A stretch of DNA of 64,000 nt from Macrosoma leucophasiata (GCA_036365455.1 JAWQUS010000020.1:9645001-9709000); one strand, 5' to 3'; counted from the first letter of the stretch, positions 44,590 through 56,314 are shown. Numbers and translations: made by a program. The notes: generated by a model not told the origin, from the sequence alone.

Positions 44590-45036
44590 ACTTCACGCCG
44601 TCCCTTACGAGGTAGAGAGAAAACGCGGAGCAGTAAATATCATGGTTCTTACTTCACCCCTGTAATCCCCGAAGGGGTAGGCAGAGGTAAATTCATGCAT
44701 TCAATCATACATGCAAACACCCACGACTCACCGGTTACGTTTTGGCCCTTGTAACAGGTGGCGAACCTGTTGCCATCTCCGGGCACATTACCAAACTCCG
44801 GGGTACTGGAAAACTTGCAGAAAATGGAAAAATCCCAATAGAAGCAGAGATAAAGGATTTTAAACCGTTACATGGTTCTTACACGCCTCTTATCCTACTT
44901 CTATACTCATCACTAGCTTTATTCCGATTCTAAAAACTCTTAACCCCACCTTCAGACAGCTGGTACTCTACTTGTTTGTTCAAGATAGGTCAGTTTTATT
45001 CTTCCTCGGTCTCTGCAACCATCTACATTGGCAGAT
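44590..45036 (-). pseudogene. LINE-A tail, degraded, split by a T2 fragment
   Basis: The plus strand has CTTCACGCCGTCCCTTACGA at 44591-44610, the complement of the LINE-A terminus. After the T2 insertion, CCCCACCTTCAGACAGCTGG and TTCCTCGGTCTCTGCAACCA (44944-45020) match the DQIGRVLSDGGVK and CRGPGRPR coding region of LINE-A. Decayed and unable to encode protein. Confidence 0.6.
44648..44880 (-). mobile_element. T2 SINE without its tRNA head
   Basis: The plus strand shows CTTCACCCCTGTAATCCCCG, TTACGTTTTGGCCCTTGTAA and TTGCCATCTCCGGGCACATT. The head (B box and A box) is absent. The 63-codon frame inside is not a gene. Confidence 0.65.
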
Positions 45037-45179
45037 ACTATGCAGATACTTATAATAATTACAAGCTGTTAATATTAAAAATGAATTTATACAAGAAGGA
45101 AACAAAGAATTGTCGGTGAAGATAATTTAAACTTCGGAAACGAACCAACTAATGTCATAGCATACACAATAACAACATA

Positions 45180-46090
45180 TCATACAGCCTGTTTTTTCTG
45201 AAACAGTAGGCAGAAGTATATGCATGCGTACACACTCAAATTGGCCGATAAGTTTTACATGCCCCATCATGACATGTTTACAAATATTAGGACGTAGGAA
45301 TGTGTCGGACGAACTGTTATAATGAAAATGTCCTCTAGCGAAAAAGCCTTCATTCCGTTTCAATACATCATTTTCAACTCAAGCAGACAAACGAGACTTG
45401 AAGGATTTACATTTCAAGGTACACGTGTATATTTTGTGCCATAACAAATGACTGAAATTGCCTTTGAAGCCCCCGACATCGTAAACGACCACGCTTTGTA
45501 TTCTATTACTCTCTTCATCGTAAACTGAATTATTTTGCCTAATATACTAGTATCTACAGTAATATTCCTGTAGCTTTGTCACTACAGATAAACAATAGAA
45601 AAGGTTTTATAAACTAAACTACTTAACCGCAAACCCGCCATCTAAGAACACGGTCTATCCCATTCTTTATTTTTAACTACCCAATTCCGTCAGCATAAAA
45701 AGCGCTTTCTTGCCATTTAGTGCTGTTTTCGTCCTTTTTTACCTCAAAACCGTGGCTATAACACCTCTCCGGGGTGCGGTAATATTTGCATTTAGAGCGA
45801 ACGACTGATATTCTGACCTTATCAGACGAAGATTGTGTTTGGGGGACGAATTCTGATGACGCAAGTGGAGCGAATCACTAGGAATACGAATAAGAACTTT
45901 GCTTTTATGAACGAAATATAATGTAGAATAAAACTAGCATTGATTGTTTATACCAATTTCTGCGAGTTTTTCAAATGTATTGAAATCGTATTCATTTCTT
46001 TTGTAGTTTTATTTGCTGAACAAACCAGAATCAAATGAATACGAAAGTTCTATATTACCATGTATTGTAAACTCATAAAAAAATTGGTAC
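45180..46090. other. No gene; T2 scrap at the left
   Basis: 45185-45285 carries a decayed T2 tail (AAACAGTAGGCAGAAGTATA, TTACATGCCCCATCATGAC). The rest, to 46090, has nothing recognisable. Confidence 0.4.
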
Positions 46091-46503
46091 TGTCTTATTA
46101 ACCGACAAAATAAGGAGGAAAAATAAGGAGGTTATATCTCACACGTATGTTAGTTTTTTTAAAAGTACGTTCACCGATTTCTCTTTCAATTCTGGACCGA
46201 TTTTGGAAATTCTAATCTCATTTGATAGACACTTTCAAAATCGGTGGGATTAGGTGTTGGCCTCCATGGAAAATGGAAGGCCTCCCCTCCTACCCTCAAA
46301 ATTTATATGGCATTTTCGTTGTGTTTTCTCAATATATTTTCACACCTAGTTGCAGCTGAAAAATATAATTTCAGGCAACTGAGCTTACTTTGAAAGCCAT
46401 GGCACTTCCTTGAAAAATAAAAGACTTCAATGGTCAGATATTTACAATAGATACCATAAAGTGAAAAATATAATCCAACTGAGCAATGCGCATATTACTT
46501 TTT

Positions 46504-46615
46504 ATTTACGACGAATGTTTAAGAAGCAAGGAAAGTGTGTAAGGACCGGGATATCTGGCTCTCCACACTCGGCCTGCGCCGTAAGGGACTAAGAGCGAAG
46601 ATACATGTCTATTTT
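46504..46615 (+). pseudogene. LINE-A tail, degraded
   Basis: The segment GTGTGTAAGGACCGGGATATC, then TCCACACTCGGCC and GTAAGGGACTAAGAGCGAAG, follows LINE-A's NRDIWRSTLSAYPVRDLA coding end and the GAAGATACAT tail with many changes. Confidence 0.55.
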
Positions 46616-46806
46616 TAAATAGACTAGTAATTTTAAAAACGTTTCCATTCTGTTACTTTTGCAACTACTTATCTGGTTCTTAAACTTAGTATTTTTTTAA
46701 AAGTGTTTTGGATCTTAAACAATGATCATAATAAAATTACTAACCCTTTGAGATATTGGATTTTATGATATTGGATTTTGTGATTAGATATTGACTTTAA
46801 ATTCAA

Positions 46807-46990
46807 TCCCTACTTCCTTACTATTTTTAAATGCGAAAGTAACTCTGTCTGTTACCTTTTCAGGTCCAACGACTGAACCGATTTTAATGAAATTTGGTAC
46901 AGCGATAGAGCTGACTTTGAGAAAGAACATAGGCTACTTAGTTACTTATAAAACGACATCTACGCGAGCGAAGCCGCGGGCAACAGCTAG
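46807..46990 (+). mobile_element. 184-bp Helitron
   Basis: Starts TCCCTACTTCCTTAC, has GCGAAAGTAACTCTGTCTGT and ACCGATTTTAATGAAATTTG like the large Helitron at 14049, and ends GCGAGCGAAGCCGCGGGCAA plus CAGCTAG. Flanks are A at 46806 and T at 46991. It is a miniature of the 14049 family without the array. Confidence 0.85.
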
Positions 46991-46994
46991 TAAT

Positions 46995-47935
46995 AAATAA
47001 ATATTCAAACTGAGAACTGAGATTAATAAATCGAAACTCATATTTCGTACTATCCGCAAAATTACATTATATAGTCTTAACTATTGATAGACATAAACCC
47101 AAAAAGGTGTTGGGTAGTCAAAGGTCGGACTTCACTACCGCGGAAGCTCAACTCAACCACAGAGTTTCCTCGAGAGAAGAAACCTATAAATAATAAAGTG
47201 TACTACGAGACTTCTTGAGTACTAGGTAATTCCACAGTAAACGTGGAAACCGCATCTACGATTGCTACTTTGTCTATCTTACGATTGACTTTTCTATGAC
47301 CGGAACTAAAAGCCATAGGTTTTTTGTCATTCTTCCACTAAATACCCATAGAATAGTGACCTGGCGCTACCTTTTTCGATTAGGTATACCCATCGATGAT
47401 GGGAAGGCTGATTGGTCTGTGGGTATACCGTAATTCAAAGATTGTCACGTCCCCATTCAGTCAAAACTGTTCTTATTTTTACATGATATTCAAAAGAAAA
47501 GCCAGTGTTTTAAATGTATAATTAACCTTGTGTTAATACAATTAACCTTTACCACAAGCACACCAACTCATTGCAATTACCCAGCACCCAACAAATTGCC
47601 TAACAACTAAGGCTTCATTTTAATAAACCACGACGGCCTCGTAACAAAAAAGAGGGAAATGACAAAAATCCGAAAACAAATTTCTAGTAACAAAAACACG
47701 CATTCAAATTAACCACGAAACAGGATGCTCGTTACGTTGGGAACAAAAACATTATGAAAACAGGTGAGGGAAGCGAGCCCGGAATATGATAATCATATTT
47801 CAGAGTTACAGTCTACTTGTTGCCATTCATAATGTACTCTTGGTGGTCGCTGCTGACCTAGTAGCTTTCTTACTTTGCGCTTAGGAATTAATTACGAAAA
47901 TGTTATTACGAAATCATTTAATTGTTCCAGATACT
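46995..47935. other. No recognisable gene
   Basis: No repeat family or coding frame recognised in about 940 bp. Confidence 0.45.
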
Positions 47936-48060
47936 GATGGTAGGGCTCAAGTGAAGAAGGTGTAGGCAACACCGCATTACCTAATGAATTTACTTGCCGC
48001 TAAATAATAATATTCTGCGCTATCGTGTTTCGATCACATGTACAGAATTGTAAAACGTAA
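47936..48060 (+). mobile_element. S1 5' fragment, decayed
   Basis: GATGGTAGGGCTCAAGTGAA, GGCAACACCGCATTACCTAA, TTACTTGCCGCTAAATAATA and CTATCGTGTTTCGATCACAT follow the S1 5' part. Confidence 0.55.
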
Positions 48061-48459
48061 CCGGTGAATCGTGGACATTGCTGTATGGTTGAATGCATGC
48101 ACTTACATCAGGTATAAGTAGAGTAAGAGTGACTCTTTTTCTTTTCTTTTTACTCTTTGTTATCAGTTTCTAAAGGGGAAATGAGACATTCTACTGATAT
48201 ACTTTTTACATTAGTTTATTACATTTAGTTTTATATTAGTGATTTTTTGGACTTTACATATATTTTTATGTTGTTTGACATGTATATCAATTGTTATTCA
48301 CTTTAATTTATTTTATTTGTTTTTGACATGTCATAAGAGGTGCCTGTCACCCTAAATGAATAAATGAGTTTCTAATTCTGATTCTGATAAGCCTACCATT
48401 GCTACCATTACTCCATCAGGGCAGGAATACAACGCTCGCTGAGCACGTTTATCAGTAAA

Positions 48460-49625
48460 CTAGCTGTGCCCGCGACTTCGTCCACGTGAGAAAAAATAGG
48501 ATTGTTCAGTATCTACACGGACGAAGTCGTGGGCGCAGCTAGTATAAATGTAGCCTAACTTACTCCTTATTACATCAGCTATCTGCCAGTGAAAGTCCCG
48601 TCAATTGTATGTATGGATGCATGGAGATAAAAGGAGCCCAAGTTCCTCCTTATTACATCAGCTATCTATCCGTGGAAGTCCCGTCAAAATCGATAGAGCC
48701 GTTCCCAAGATTAGCCCCGCCAAACAGACAGACAGACAAAAATTGTAAAAAATGTTGTTTTGGTATATGTAAATAAAATTAATGTAAAAAAGTATTAATT
48801 TCATCATTTAGTAAAAAGCGGTTATTTGTACAAATAGTCACTCCAATTTTATTTATTTGTATAGATTTATTATGGGAGGTAGGTAATATACAACATAAGA
48901 CCTAAAAATTCTGTGAAAATTTTAAGCGTCTACTTACTACCGTTATTATTATAGAGCAAAAAATATACGAAAAACAAAACACGGTTATTGTATGCCCCCT
49001 TGGACCCCTTAACATTTTCATTTTCTTATTTTTAGTAATTAATTTTGTCTTTATAGCGGTATCAGAAATACATAATTTGTGAAAATGTTAGCTTTCTAGC
49101 TATCACTATTTATGAGATACAGGCTGGTGACAGACAGACGGAGAGACGGACAGACAGACAGACAACGCAGGATTAGTTATCCGTAGGGTCCGTTTTTACC
49201 TTTTAGGTACGAAACCCCCTAAAAGATAGAACCAAAGATACAGAAAAGCTTAAAAATATTCAATATGATTCTTTAAATTGACATAACTTTTTTATTTCTG
49301 AACCGATTCACATGAAACAAACACTAAATGTTAAGTGAAACTTACCACAATATATTAGTGAATAAGCCGTTTCTGATATTAGCGTGCACACACAGACAAA
49401 CAGACATTTTTCCGGGATAAAAAGTACCCAGTGTTGTGCGCCAAAGGTTAAAGTATAATCATACCAAGTTTCATTGTAATCGGACTGGTACAGACAGACA
49501 GACAAAAATTTTTCTGATCACATATTTGTGTTCGGTATCGATCTAGTAACAACCCCTGGTATTTATGTTTTCAATATTTTTAATGTACAGAATTTACACT
49601 TCTACAGTTTTATTATAAGTATAGA
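48460..49625 (-). mobile_element. 1.17-kb Helitron with 83-bp terminal foldback
   Basis: 5' TC at 49624-49625 (minus), 3' CTAG at 48460-48463, flanks A at 48459 and T at 49626. The terminal 83 bp (48460-48542) form the same CTAG-to-CTAG foldback as the sister at 43071. The P-like stretch lies at 49125-49225 with GACA units. It aligns with the sister over nearly its whole length but has fewer internal repeat units. Confidence 0.85.
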
Positions 49626-49626
49626 T

Positions 49627-50560
49627 AAAGTTTTATCGGCATTTTCACAAAGACAATTTAATACAGATCCGTTGCCATTTTTGATTTCTTATAAATACGT
49701 ATACAATTGTGCTTCTTAAAGCCTAAGTTGTTTTGCCTTAGTAACAGGAGCCATAAATTATAATCTATCTTGTTTGATGCGGCATCATCTAAATCTAATC
49801 AATCACGATGCAATAAATCCTAGCATTCACAATACGTATCATTGCGGTCGCCTCGCCGTCGCCATGTATAATTTCAGTGAGAACGGTAATTGAAGGCGAC
49901 CATAAAAAAAATTACGATCTACTTATTACCATAGAAAGGAGAAGCCATAACATTAGAAAGTTATATTTATTGCCCCCATTGTTTCTAATATGACGTTTAA
50001 ATGCGTCAATCCACATCGATACTTGAAAAGGTATGGCCTATCAGATTTTATTGTGGGTTTTATTTCAAACATTATTAAATCGTTTTATAGGTTTTACGAT
50101 TGGCTCCCAATACATTACAATATTGTGAGGTATTTCAAGTCGATGTTTATTATCGGACATCAAAAAGGGCAGGTTCAGAATACAAATATTTTACTCTATT
50201 TTTTTTCCCGTGCTGTGTTGTTGTTTTAATGTAAAAACAAAAGAAAATGTAAAGCTAATTTCGTTACTCTATTTTTTGTTTTTAAGGTGTACTTAGTGTC
50301 TGAATTTTCTTTAAAAATGTATTTTTACTTTAAAATTGCTGTTTTTGTGGGCTCCGTGTTCACTTTGTGACGGTCAGGGGTCACTATCACCACCTTACAA
50401 GTTTAAAAAACAATAATGTAACCGTGTTATATCGCTGTAGTGTCAACTACAGTAATACACTGAGATGAGTGCTATTTTTTTGACTTTACACATACATCAT
50501 ACCATCGTGATACCATCATACCTATACGTTAAATCATTTTAGTCATTTTTATGTAAAGTT
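49627..50560. other. No recognisable gene
   Basis: A 79-codon frame at 49990-50229 has no family features. No repeat recognised. Confidence 0.45.
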
Positions 50561-50569
50561 TTTAAGTTA

Positions 50570-51940
50570 ATTTCTGAAATAAATCCTGCATGCGGACTGA
50601 ACTACGAGATTATTGAAATAAAACTATTTTTACGGATTTATCTCGCGTATATTAAACTAAAATGATTTTTAAAATCAACCCGACGTTTCGGTCGCTTTTA
50701 AAAATCATTTTAGTTTAATATACGCGAGATAAATCCGTAAAAATAGTTTTATTTCAATGAGTGTAGCTCGCGAAAACCTAAGAACATATCATACGAGATT
50801 ATTACCTACGCAAACTAATTTTTAGTAGTCAGTATTGTAGTGGAATAAGAAATATACTTTATGTTTAAGTTGGTAATACAATATTATTAACTTTTGGTGC
50901 TACAGCTCCAGTGGCAGTATTTGCTAGTATGTACGGGTATTGTAATATGAGTATAATAATATACGATTACCTACTACTATTAAATACTGTATAAAGGGTT
51001 TTATATATTTTATGTAGGTAGATACATGAAATAATAAGGAAATATCGTAATAATAATGGAACATCTCAATTTAGATGAGATTTCACCCTTAAATCGATTC
51101 TGTGTCCTTAATTACGTACTTAACCTTAAAGGTCTCATGAAATCACAAAAAACTACCGAATTCAGACGAAATCTCGTACGCGGTAACCTAATAACCTGAA
51201 GATTAGCCATTAGATACATTTCACGTCTGCAAAAAAATATTCCAAGAAAAATTCACCCGAACTAAGTTACGGACGGAAGCTAGTATTACATAGAGCGGAT
51301 TAACAAAATGGATGTCGCATTGCATTTTCTTCGTGCTAACGCAAATGGATATAAGCCAACGTAAACTTAACTCAACTGTTATGTAATTCTTGCAGAGTTG
51401 TTATACAGACTAAAGTAAGAGATTATTTCCTACGCAAACTAAATAATGTGTGGTGAATGTGAAATAAGAAATATACAGAGACTTTTATATCTATAGTAAT
51501 CTAAATAAAATTAACTTTTAATGAGATTAAAAAGAAAAATTTATTAATTTTGTGGTGCTGCAGGGGAAGTGTTCGTAGGTGAAACTAAGAATTAACTATC
51601 GGCGAATTAACTAAGAACTAACAAAAATCTATCAGATCAGATGATATCCGCGGTACGTACGCGGTAACATAATTGGAGATTATCCGTTAGATCCTACATT
51701 TTGCGCCTGTAATATATTTTTTCCAAGAAAGTTCCACTTAAATCAAGTTACTGAAGGAAAACTAGTATTTTATAGAGAGGATTAATAAAATTGATTTCCC
51801 CGTTGCATTTTCTCCGCGCTAACGTAAACTTTACTCAACTGTTATATAATTCTAGGAAAGCTGTGAAACAAATCCAGTGGATGCAGACTGAACTATGAGA
51901 TTATTTCCTACGCAAACTAAATAATGTGTATTGGATAGGA
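50570..51940. repeat. Tandem triplication of a 480-bp noncoding unit
   Basis: The marker CCTACGCAAACTAA occurs at 50805, 51429 and 51907. Around it the units share GACTGAACTA(C/T)GAGATTATT, GTACGCGGTAAC, CCAAGAAA(A/G)TTC, CTAGTATT(A/T)(C/T)ATAGAG and the GCATTTTCT(T/C)CG(T/C)GCTAACG segment. Identity is moderate, so the duplication is old. Unit one is enlarged by a palindromic insertion. Confidence 0.75.
50612..50758. repeat. Perfect palindrome, 63-bp arms, 21-nt loop
   Basis: The arms 50612-50674 and 50696-50758 are exact complements. The arm contains TTTTTACGGATTTATCTCGC and TTAAACTAAAATGATTTTTA. The loop is TCAACCCGACGTTTCGGTCG plus C. It forms most of a 177-bp insertion, 50615-50791, flanked by the 12-bp direct repeat TACGAGATTATT (50603-50614, 50792-50803). 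A single-arm relative lies in reverse at 57576-57640. Confidence 0.92.
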
Positions 51941-52189
51941 GCTTTGTTTGGGCACATTTTACGCCCTCTCAGAATATCTTATGCGTCCTTGACCCATGAC
52001 GTTGATGTCATGACCTTTTCAATCAAAATATTCGTGGTCATACATAAAAAACACGTTGAATTCATAACCTCCTCCTTTGTTTTTCGTCGGTTCATAATGC
52101 GTACAACTATAGGACGAGAGGTTATGTCAAAGATCGGCTCACAATCATCCGATTCAATCTAATTGATTCTTTCTTGCTCCTATCACAGA

Positions 52190-52322
52190 AACGTAACTTC
52201 ACGTCTGTAAGACAAAGAATTTTTAAACCGTTATCTCTGATAGCCCCCGACCTTGGAATCGAACCCAAGGACCTCCAGCATAGTAGCAGTGGCCTGCTTC
52301 CACTACGCTACTGAGGCAGTTA
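52190..52322 (-). mobile_element. T2 SINE, internally deleted
   Basis: The head is good on the minus strand: A box near ACTGCCTCAGTAGCGTAGTG and B box GGGTTCGATTCCAAGG. The middle is deleted, and the tail reaches CTTACAGACGTGAAGTTAC. It is a short form of about 130 bp. Confidence 0.65.
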
Positions 52323-52899
52323 ATCTATTACAGACATGCAGCTATCCACGTCCTCTTGCGATCACTTTCTGCTAATCCTCAAATCCTGAAATGTTATCTT
52401 AAGATACAGTCAATCTTTATTACGAATCTGCACTTTGGTCAGTCTACATGGTTCCCAAACAAACGAAAACGAAATTGTAAACTATGTGAAATCAGTATCT
52501 TTATTCGTCCATTTGAATTCTGCTGATTTACACTGAAGGAATCTAATCTAATGCATATAAATAACCGTCTCGTCTACAATCTACATCAAAAGACATCGAA
52601 AAGACTTCGCGCGTTGAAACCCAATCTTTTCTAGATGAAACGGATTTACTATTTCTATTCTTGAACAAGTTTGCATTTCAAAGGGTATGTTGAATATGCT
52701 CTATCTGAAAATGGAAAACTCTTCCAACGAATCTCTTGCTACTGTAATCATAAAAATAACATTTCAAACGTGAGTGTTCGAACAAACTTTACGTCACAAC
52801 ACACTATCATAAATGTAACAGTAGGCTAGCCAGGACTATATTGCATCATTTATTTGCCACAAAATGTCTCTGTTATAATTTTAGTTTAATAGTGGTATA
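52323..52899. other. No recognisable feature
   Basis: AT-rich spacer without repeats that I can name. Confidence 0.45.
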
Positions 52900-53153
52900 T
52901 GTTGCTAGCAACACTAAGTAGGTAAAAATTGTAAGTTGGTAACATTGTATTTTCTCTCCCTTCTTGGATCTGCTAGCGACGTGAGTGTACGGTGCTTTGT
53001 CATTAAATATTTTAACGTGTAACATGTATAATCAACAATAGTAAAACAAAATGTACGAGAATAAACCACCCTTTATACTGTCCGAAGTGATATTTGTAAT
53101 TAACCAGCCTCAACCTAAAATACAGTCCACTATAAAAAGCCAAGCTCGCAACA
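52900..53153 (+). mobile_element. BEL/Pao-like LTR, with start of the leader
   Basis: The 254-bp unit starts TGTTGC and ends GCAACA, a perfect 6-bp terminal inverted repeat of TG...CA form. A poly(A) signal AATAAA lies at 53060-53065. Directly after it TTGGTCCTTCGAGCCGGATC (53154-53173) looks like the primer-binding and leader region of insect BEL/Pao retrotransposons. No second LTR or gag-pol frame follows, so this is a solo LTR with a short leader remnant or a strongly deleted element. The superfamily assignment is from memory of the leader motif. Confidence 0.6.
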
Positions 53154-53199
53154 TTGGTCCTTCGAGCCGGATCTGATGGAAAAGTGCCTTAGAAGTAAA

Positions 53200-53902
53200 G
53201 ACGGCTAATGGTAAAATTATATACCAGATCATTACAGAGCATTAGTATACTGCCTCTTGAAAATTGTTAAATAAGTTCTCTATTATTTTTTTCTGTAATT
53301 TTAGATCAATTTAACAATTTAACAAGCTTGATTATTCAGAAAGTGTTCCATTTATTCCTTTCAGTTTTCTGAAATCAATTATTTAGATTACAAAAATAAC
53401 AAGTCATGTTCATACAATGTACAATCCGCTTACAACTACACACAACACTTTGTCGGTCTTATTAGATAAAGGGTTCGCTTTTACAAGACTTCTAACTTGA
53501 TATTATGTTCTGTATATTCAGTATTGTAGTTGGAAGAAATTTTTGTACATAAAATATATTCTTATCTATCCATTTATATATACTTTGTGTTTTCTTCAAC
53601 TAATTTCAAGGATGGATGCATAAATGATGGGGTGTTTGAAAGAACATGAAACTAAAAACATGTAAACTAAATTGGTAGGGTTTACCACTTTTGTATTATA
53701 ATTTTTAGTCCAGAACTTAATGCAAGAGGGAAACTAATTACATCCCTCTTGATATAAAAAAAAATGATTTATCACTAAATATTCACACTTCAAAGCTTTC
53801 TCAAACCGTAACAAAAAAGAAAGAGAGATACTTTCACATTTAATATTAGGAATTTTGGAATAACGAATTGGGAATTTTCTGAAATTGTAGGTATAGGAAT
53901 GT
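53200..53902. other. No recognisable feature
   Basis: AT-rich; no gag, protease or RT motifs follow the LTR. Confidence 0.45.
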
Positions 53903-54062
53903 ATGGCCCCCTAATAACTATCACAGAAACATTACAACTAAGGCCTCAGGGGTGGCAACGCATCTGCATTTTGACTTCTGGTTTTTATGGCGATATCTAT
54001 TGGCTGCAGCTCAATCACTGAATATCCATGTGAACTGCGTGCTTGTTTGCCACATTTTATAA
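53903..54062 (+). mobile_element. S1 repeat, variant subfamily
   Basis: TGTATGGCCCCCTAATAACT, GGGGTGGCAACGCATCTGCA, TTGACTTCTGGTTTTTATGG and GTGCTTGTTTGCCACATTTT. Confidence 0.7.
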
Positions 54063-54220
54063 AGGCATTTGACGAGTGTTAAGGATGTTAACATTTACCG
54101 TTCACATACCTAGCCAAAATCTGAGAGTGTTACTGGAAATCTTCGGGAAATCGCTTCAAAATTCCTCAGGCCTTCATTTTTGGGCCCAAAAGTTCTGGCT
54201 GAACATTACCAACCGACCAT

Positions 54221-54343
54221 TACCAACCAATCAGAATACAAAAGCGCTGATGATTATTGTTCAAGTACACTCGTAGTAAATTGGGTAATGTGGTGATACC
54301 TAACAACCTCCAGTTCCTTCACTTTAATCCCACCATCAGTGAA
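54221..54343 (-). mobile_element. S1 5' part, decayed
   Basis: CATTACCAACCAATCAGAAT, TTGGGTAATGTGGTGATACC and CCAGTTCCTTCACTTTAATC followed by CACCATCAGTGA match the S1 5' third in reverse. Confidence 0.5.
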
Positions 54344-54621
54344 TAAATATGATCAAAGACTTTCTACTCCATAGGTACACATAATGGATACTGGGAGTGA
54401 CCAGTGAAACGCGCAGTTAAATTAAAGTACAGCGGCATTTCCCTTCATGGCTAAATTACTGAATTGAAAATTTTATACACTCAAATAAGTTTACTAGATG
54501 TGGCAATAAAAATCAATGGTGCTTATATTTTTCACTGAAGAAAAATACATATGCATGGTAACGTTGTGCATTTGTCGCAACGATTTACGTCCAGTTTTGG
54601 AATAAAGTAGGAACGCCAACA

Positions 54622-54680
54622 ATGTATGGCCTCGTAATAACTATCACAGAGACATGACACGCGTAAGGTCTCAGGCACAG
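54622..54680 (+). mobile_element. S1 fragment, variant subfamily
   Basis: TGTATGGCCTCGTAATAACT, then ATCACAGAGACATGACAC and GTCTCAGGCAC. Confidence 0.5.
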
Positions 54681-54825
54681 TATAAGTACATACAGTATTT
54701 CATCGCCTTTGAAGTTTTGCAATATGCCGCCTTCACCCATAAAACGCAAATTCATTAAGGTTGTCACGTTTTTGGTTCTTATTTACGTTGTTTGTAACGC
54801 GTCATATATAAAAATCCTAAAAACA

Positions 54826-54968
54826 TGACGCCTGTAATCCCCTAAAGGGTAGGGAGAGGTAAATCGGATTCATACATCCTCGATTCGTCGGTCTCGTTTT
54901 GGCCCATGTAACACGCGGCGAACCTGTTGACATCTCCGACATCTAACTTTACCAAACTTTGAGGTATC
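54826..54968 (-). mobile_element. T2 SINE fragment
   Basis: The plus strand has GACGCCTGTAATCCCCTAAA, TTCGTCGGTCTCGTTTTGGC, CCATGTAACACGCGGCGAAC and CTGTTGACATCTCCGACATC. No tRNA head. Confidence 0.6.
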
Positions 54969-54969
54969 T

Positions 54970-55455
54970 CAACCTATCAACAATTTACCAGTCTATCATC
55001 AATCTACCAGTATTCAAGTTGGGCGATCTATCAGTACGCCAGAATTCTAACAATAATAATGTACCGATCCTAATATTCATCCATACCTTTTAACTCCGTC
55101 CAATATAATCCGAATATAAAATACATACAAACAAAAAAATATTTGGAGTTTTCTTTAAAGATTTTTTCGTTTTGTGAAGTAAGTATGTACGTAAAGTGTA
55201 AAATATAACAGACATTATTAATAAATGAAAATGAGAATAAAATATTAACAGTAAGGTTGACATCAAATTTTTTAATATAGAAATTTTAAATCTCGCACTC
55301 GCACCCCTTAACGCTAAGTCCCAAGTAGATGACAGTTTTTGTATGGGCTACTTGGTACCGCCCCCTCCGTCCCTCGCGTCACACGCCCCGCACGATTGCT
55401 CTGACATTACACGTTCGTTGGATAGTAGGTAATGAACACGTTCGTTTTCTTTAGA
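54970..55455. other. No recognisable feature
   Basis: A GC-rich patch GGTACCGCCCCCTCCGTCCC near 55355 has no partner in the window. Nothing else is seen. Confidence 0.4.
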
Positions 55456-55592
55456 CTGTGTCTCAGGGGTGGCAACGCATCTGCATTTTGGTCTCTGGTT
55501 TTTATGTAAGTTGATGTCTATAGGCTGCAGTCATAATCAGTCACATCAATGTAAGCTGCATGCTTTGTTTGTCACTTTCATTACATTAAAAA
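55456..55592 (+). mobile_element. S1 repeat, 3' half, with A tail
   Basis: TGTGTCTCAGGGGTGGCAAC, GCATCTGCATTTTGGTCTCT, GTCTATAGGCTGCAGTCATA, and TTGTCACTTTCATTACATT followed by nine A. Confidence 0.7.
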
Positions 55593-55829
55593 AAAAGCTG
55601 TCTTTTAGTTTCGGAGATGAAATCTCATTGATGGTAATTTTATGCTACAGCTAGACGTCCACAAAGCTGATTCTTTTCCACTGCTGAGACATAAAACCTT
55701 TTGTCCCTGTCTTTTTAGCATGAGTTTGTCATGCTATAAAAACTTATTTTTCTGAGATTGTAAGACCGAAATTAGCCTGTCTTAATGCAAGTATTAATCC
55801 TCGAAGCAGCAGCTGGACCCTATATGTAT

Positions 55830-55874
55830 CTTGGACCCCAAGACAATAAGTAATCAATTGTCTTGGGGTCCAAG
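55830..55874. repeat. Palindrome, 18-bp arms
   Basis: CTTGGACCCCAAGACAAT at 55830-55847 and its exact complement at 55857-55874, with a 9-nt spacer. Confidence 0.9.
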
Positions 55875-56250
55875 TATAATCTATTGTCATACTTTTTTGG
55901 AGGCCTGAAGGATTAAGAAGGAAAATTAACCTGCAAATTTGTGTCAATAACTGGTTACGAAAATCAAATTACATAACTATACTATTCCAGTGTAAAATTA
56001 TATCTCTGTTGAAGCCCATCACGATTCTCTCGGACGTCCGCTTGTCTCAATTCAATACGGCTCACATGCAAATTTGTGTTGAATTGTTGATTGTCGCCTG
56101 TATCGGCAAATAATCGGCCGGGGACTGGCTACCCAGGCCACCGAACTTTATGTAGCTGTATAGACGATTGAGTACCAATGGTACGTATTTGTATCGATCT
56201 ATATTGTATTAATATAATTATAGGTATACTTATTACTATTTCGGTCGTAC
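55875..56250. other. No recognisable feature
   Basis: No coding frame above background and no named repeat. Confidence 0.4.
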
Positions 56251-56257
56251 AAGACGT

Positions 56258-56312
56258 CGTTGTTTGCCTACCCCGGAAGTAACTTGGCGTGAAGATACAT
56301 ACATATACACAT
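56258..56312 (+). pseudogene. LINE-A terminal scrap
   Basis: TTTGCCTACCCCGGAAGTAA, then CTTGGCGTGAAGATACATAC and ATATACACAT. This is the last coding codons, stop and microsatellite tail of LINE-A. Confidence 0.6.
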
Positions 56313-56314
56313 AT

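Noticed and set aside
51281..51288. A further Helitron 3' end at AAGCTAGTATT
   Set aside because: No terminal hairpin or matching 5' TC end; the same site occurs in the tandem unit, so it belongs to that repeat.
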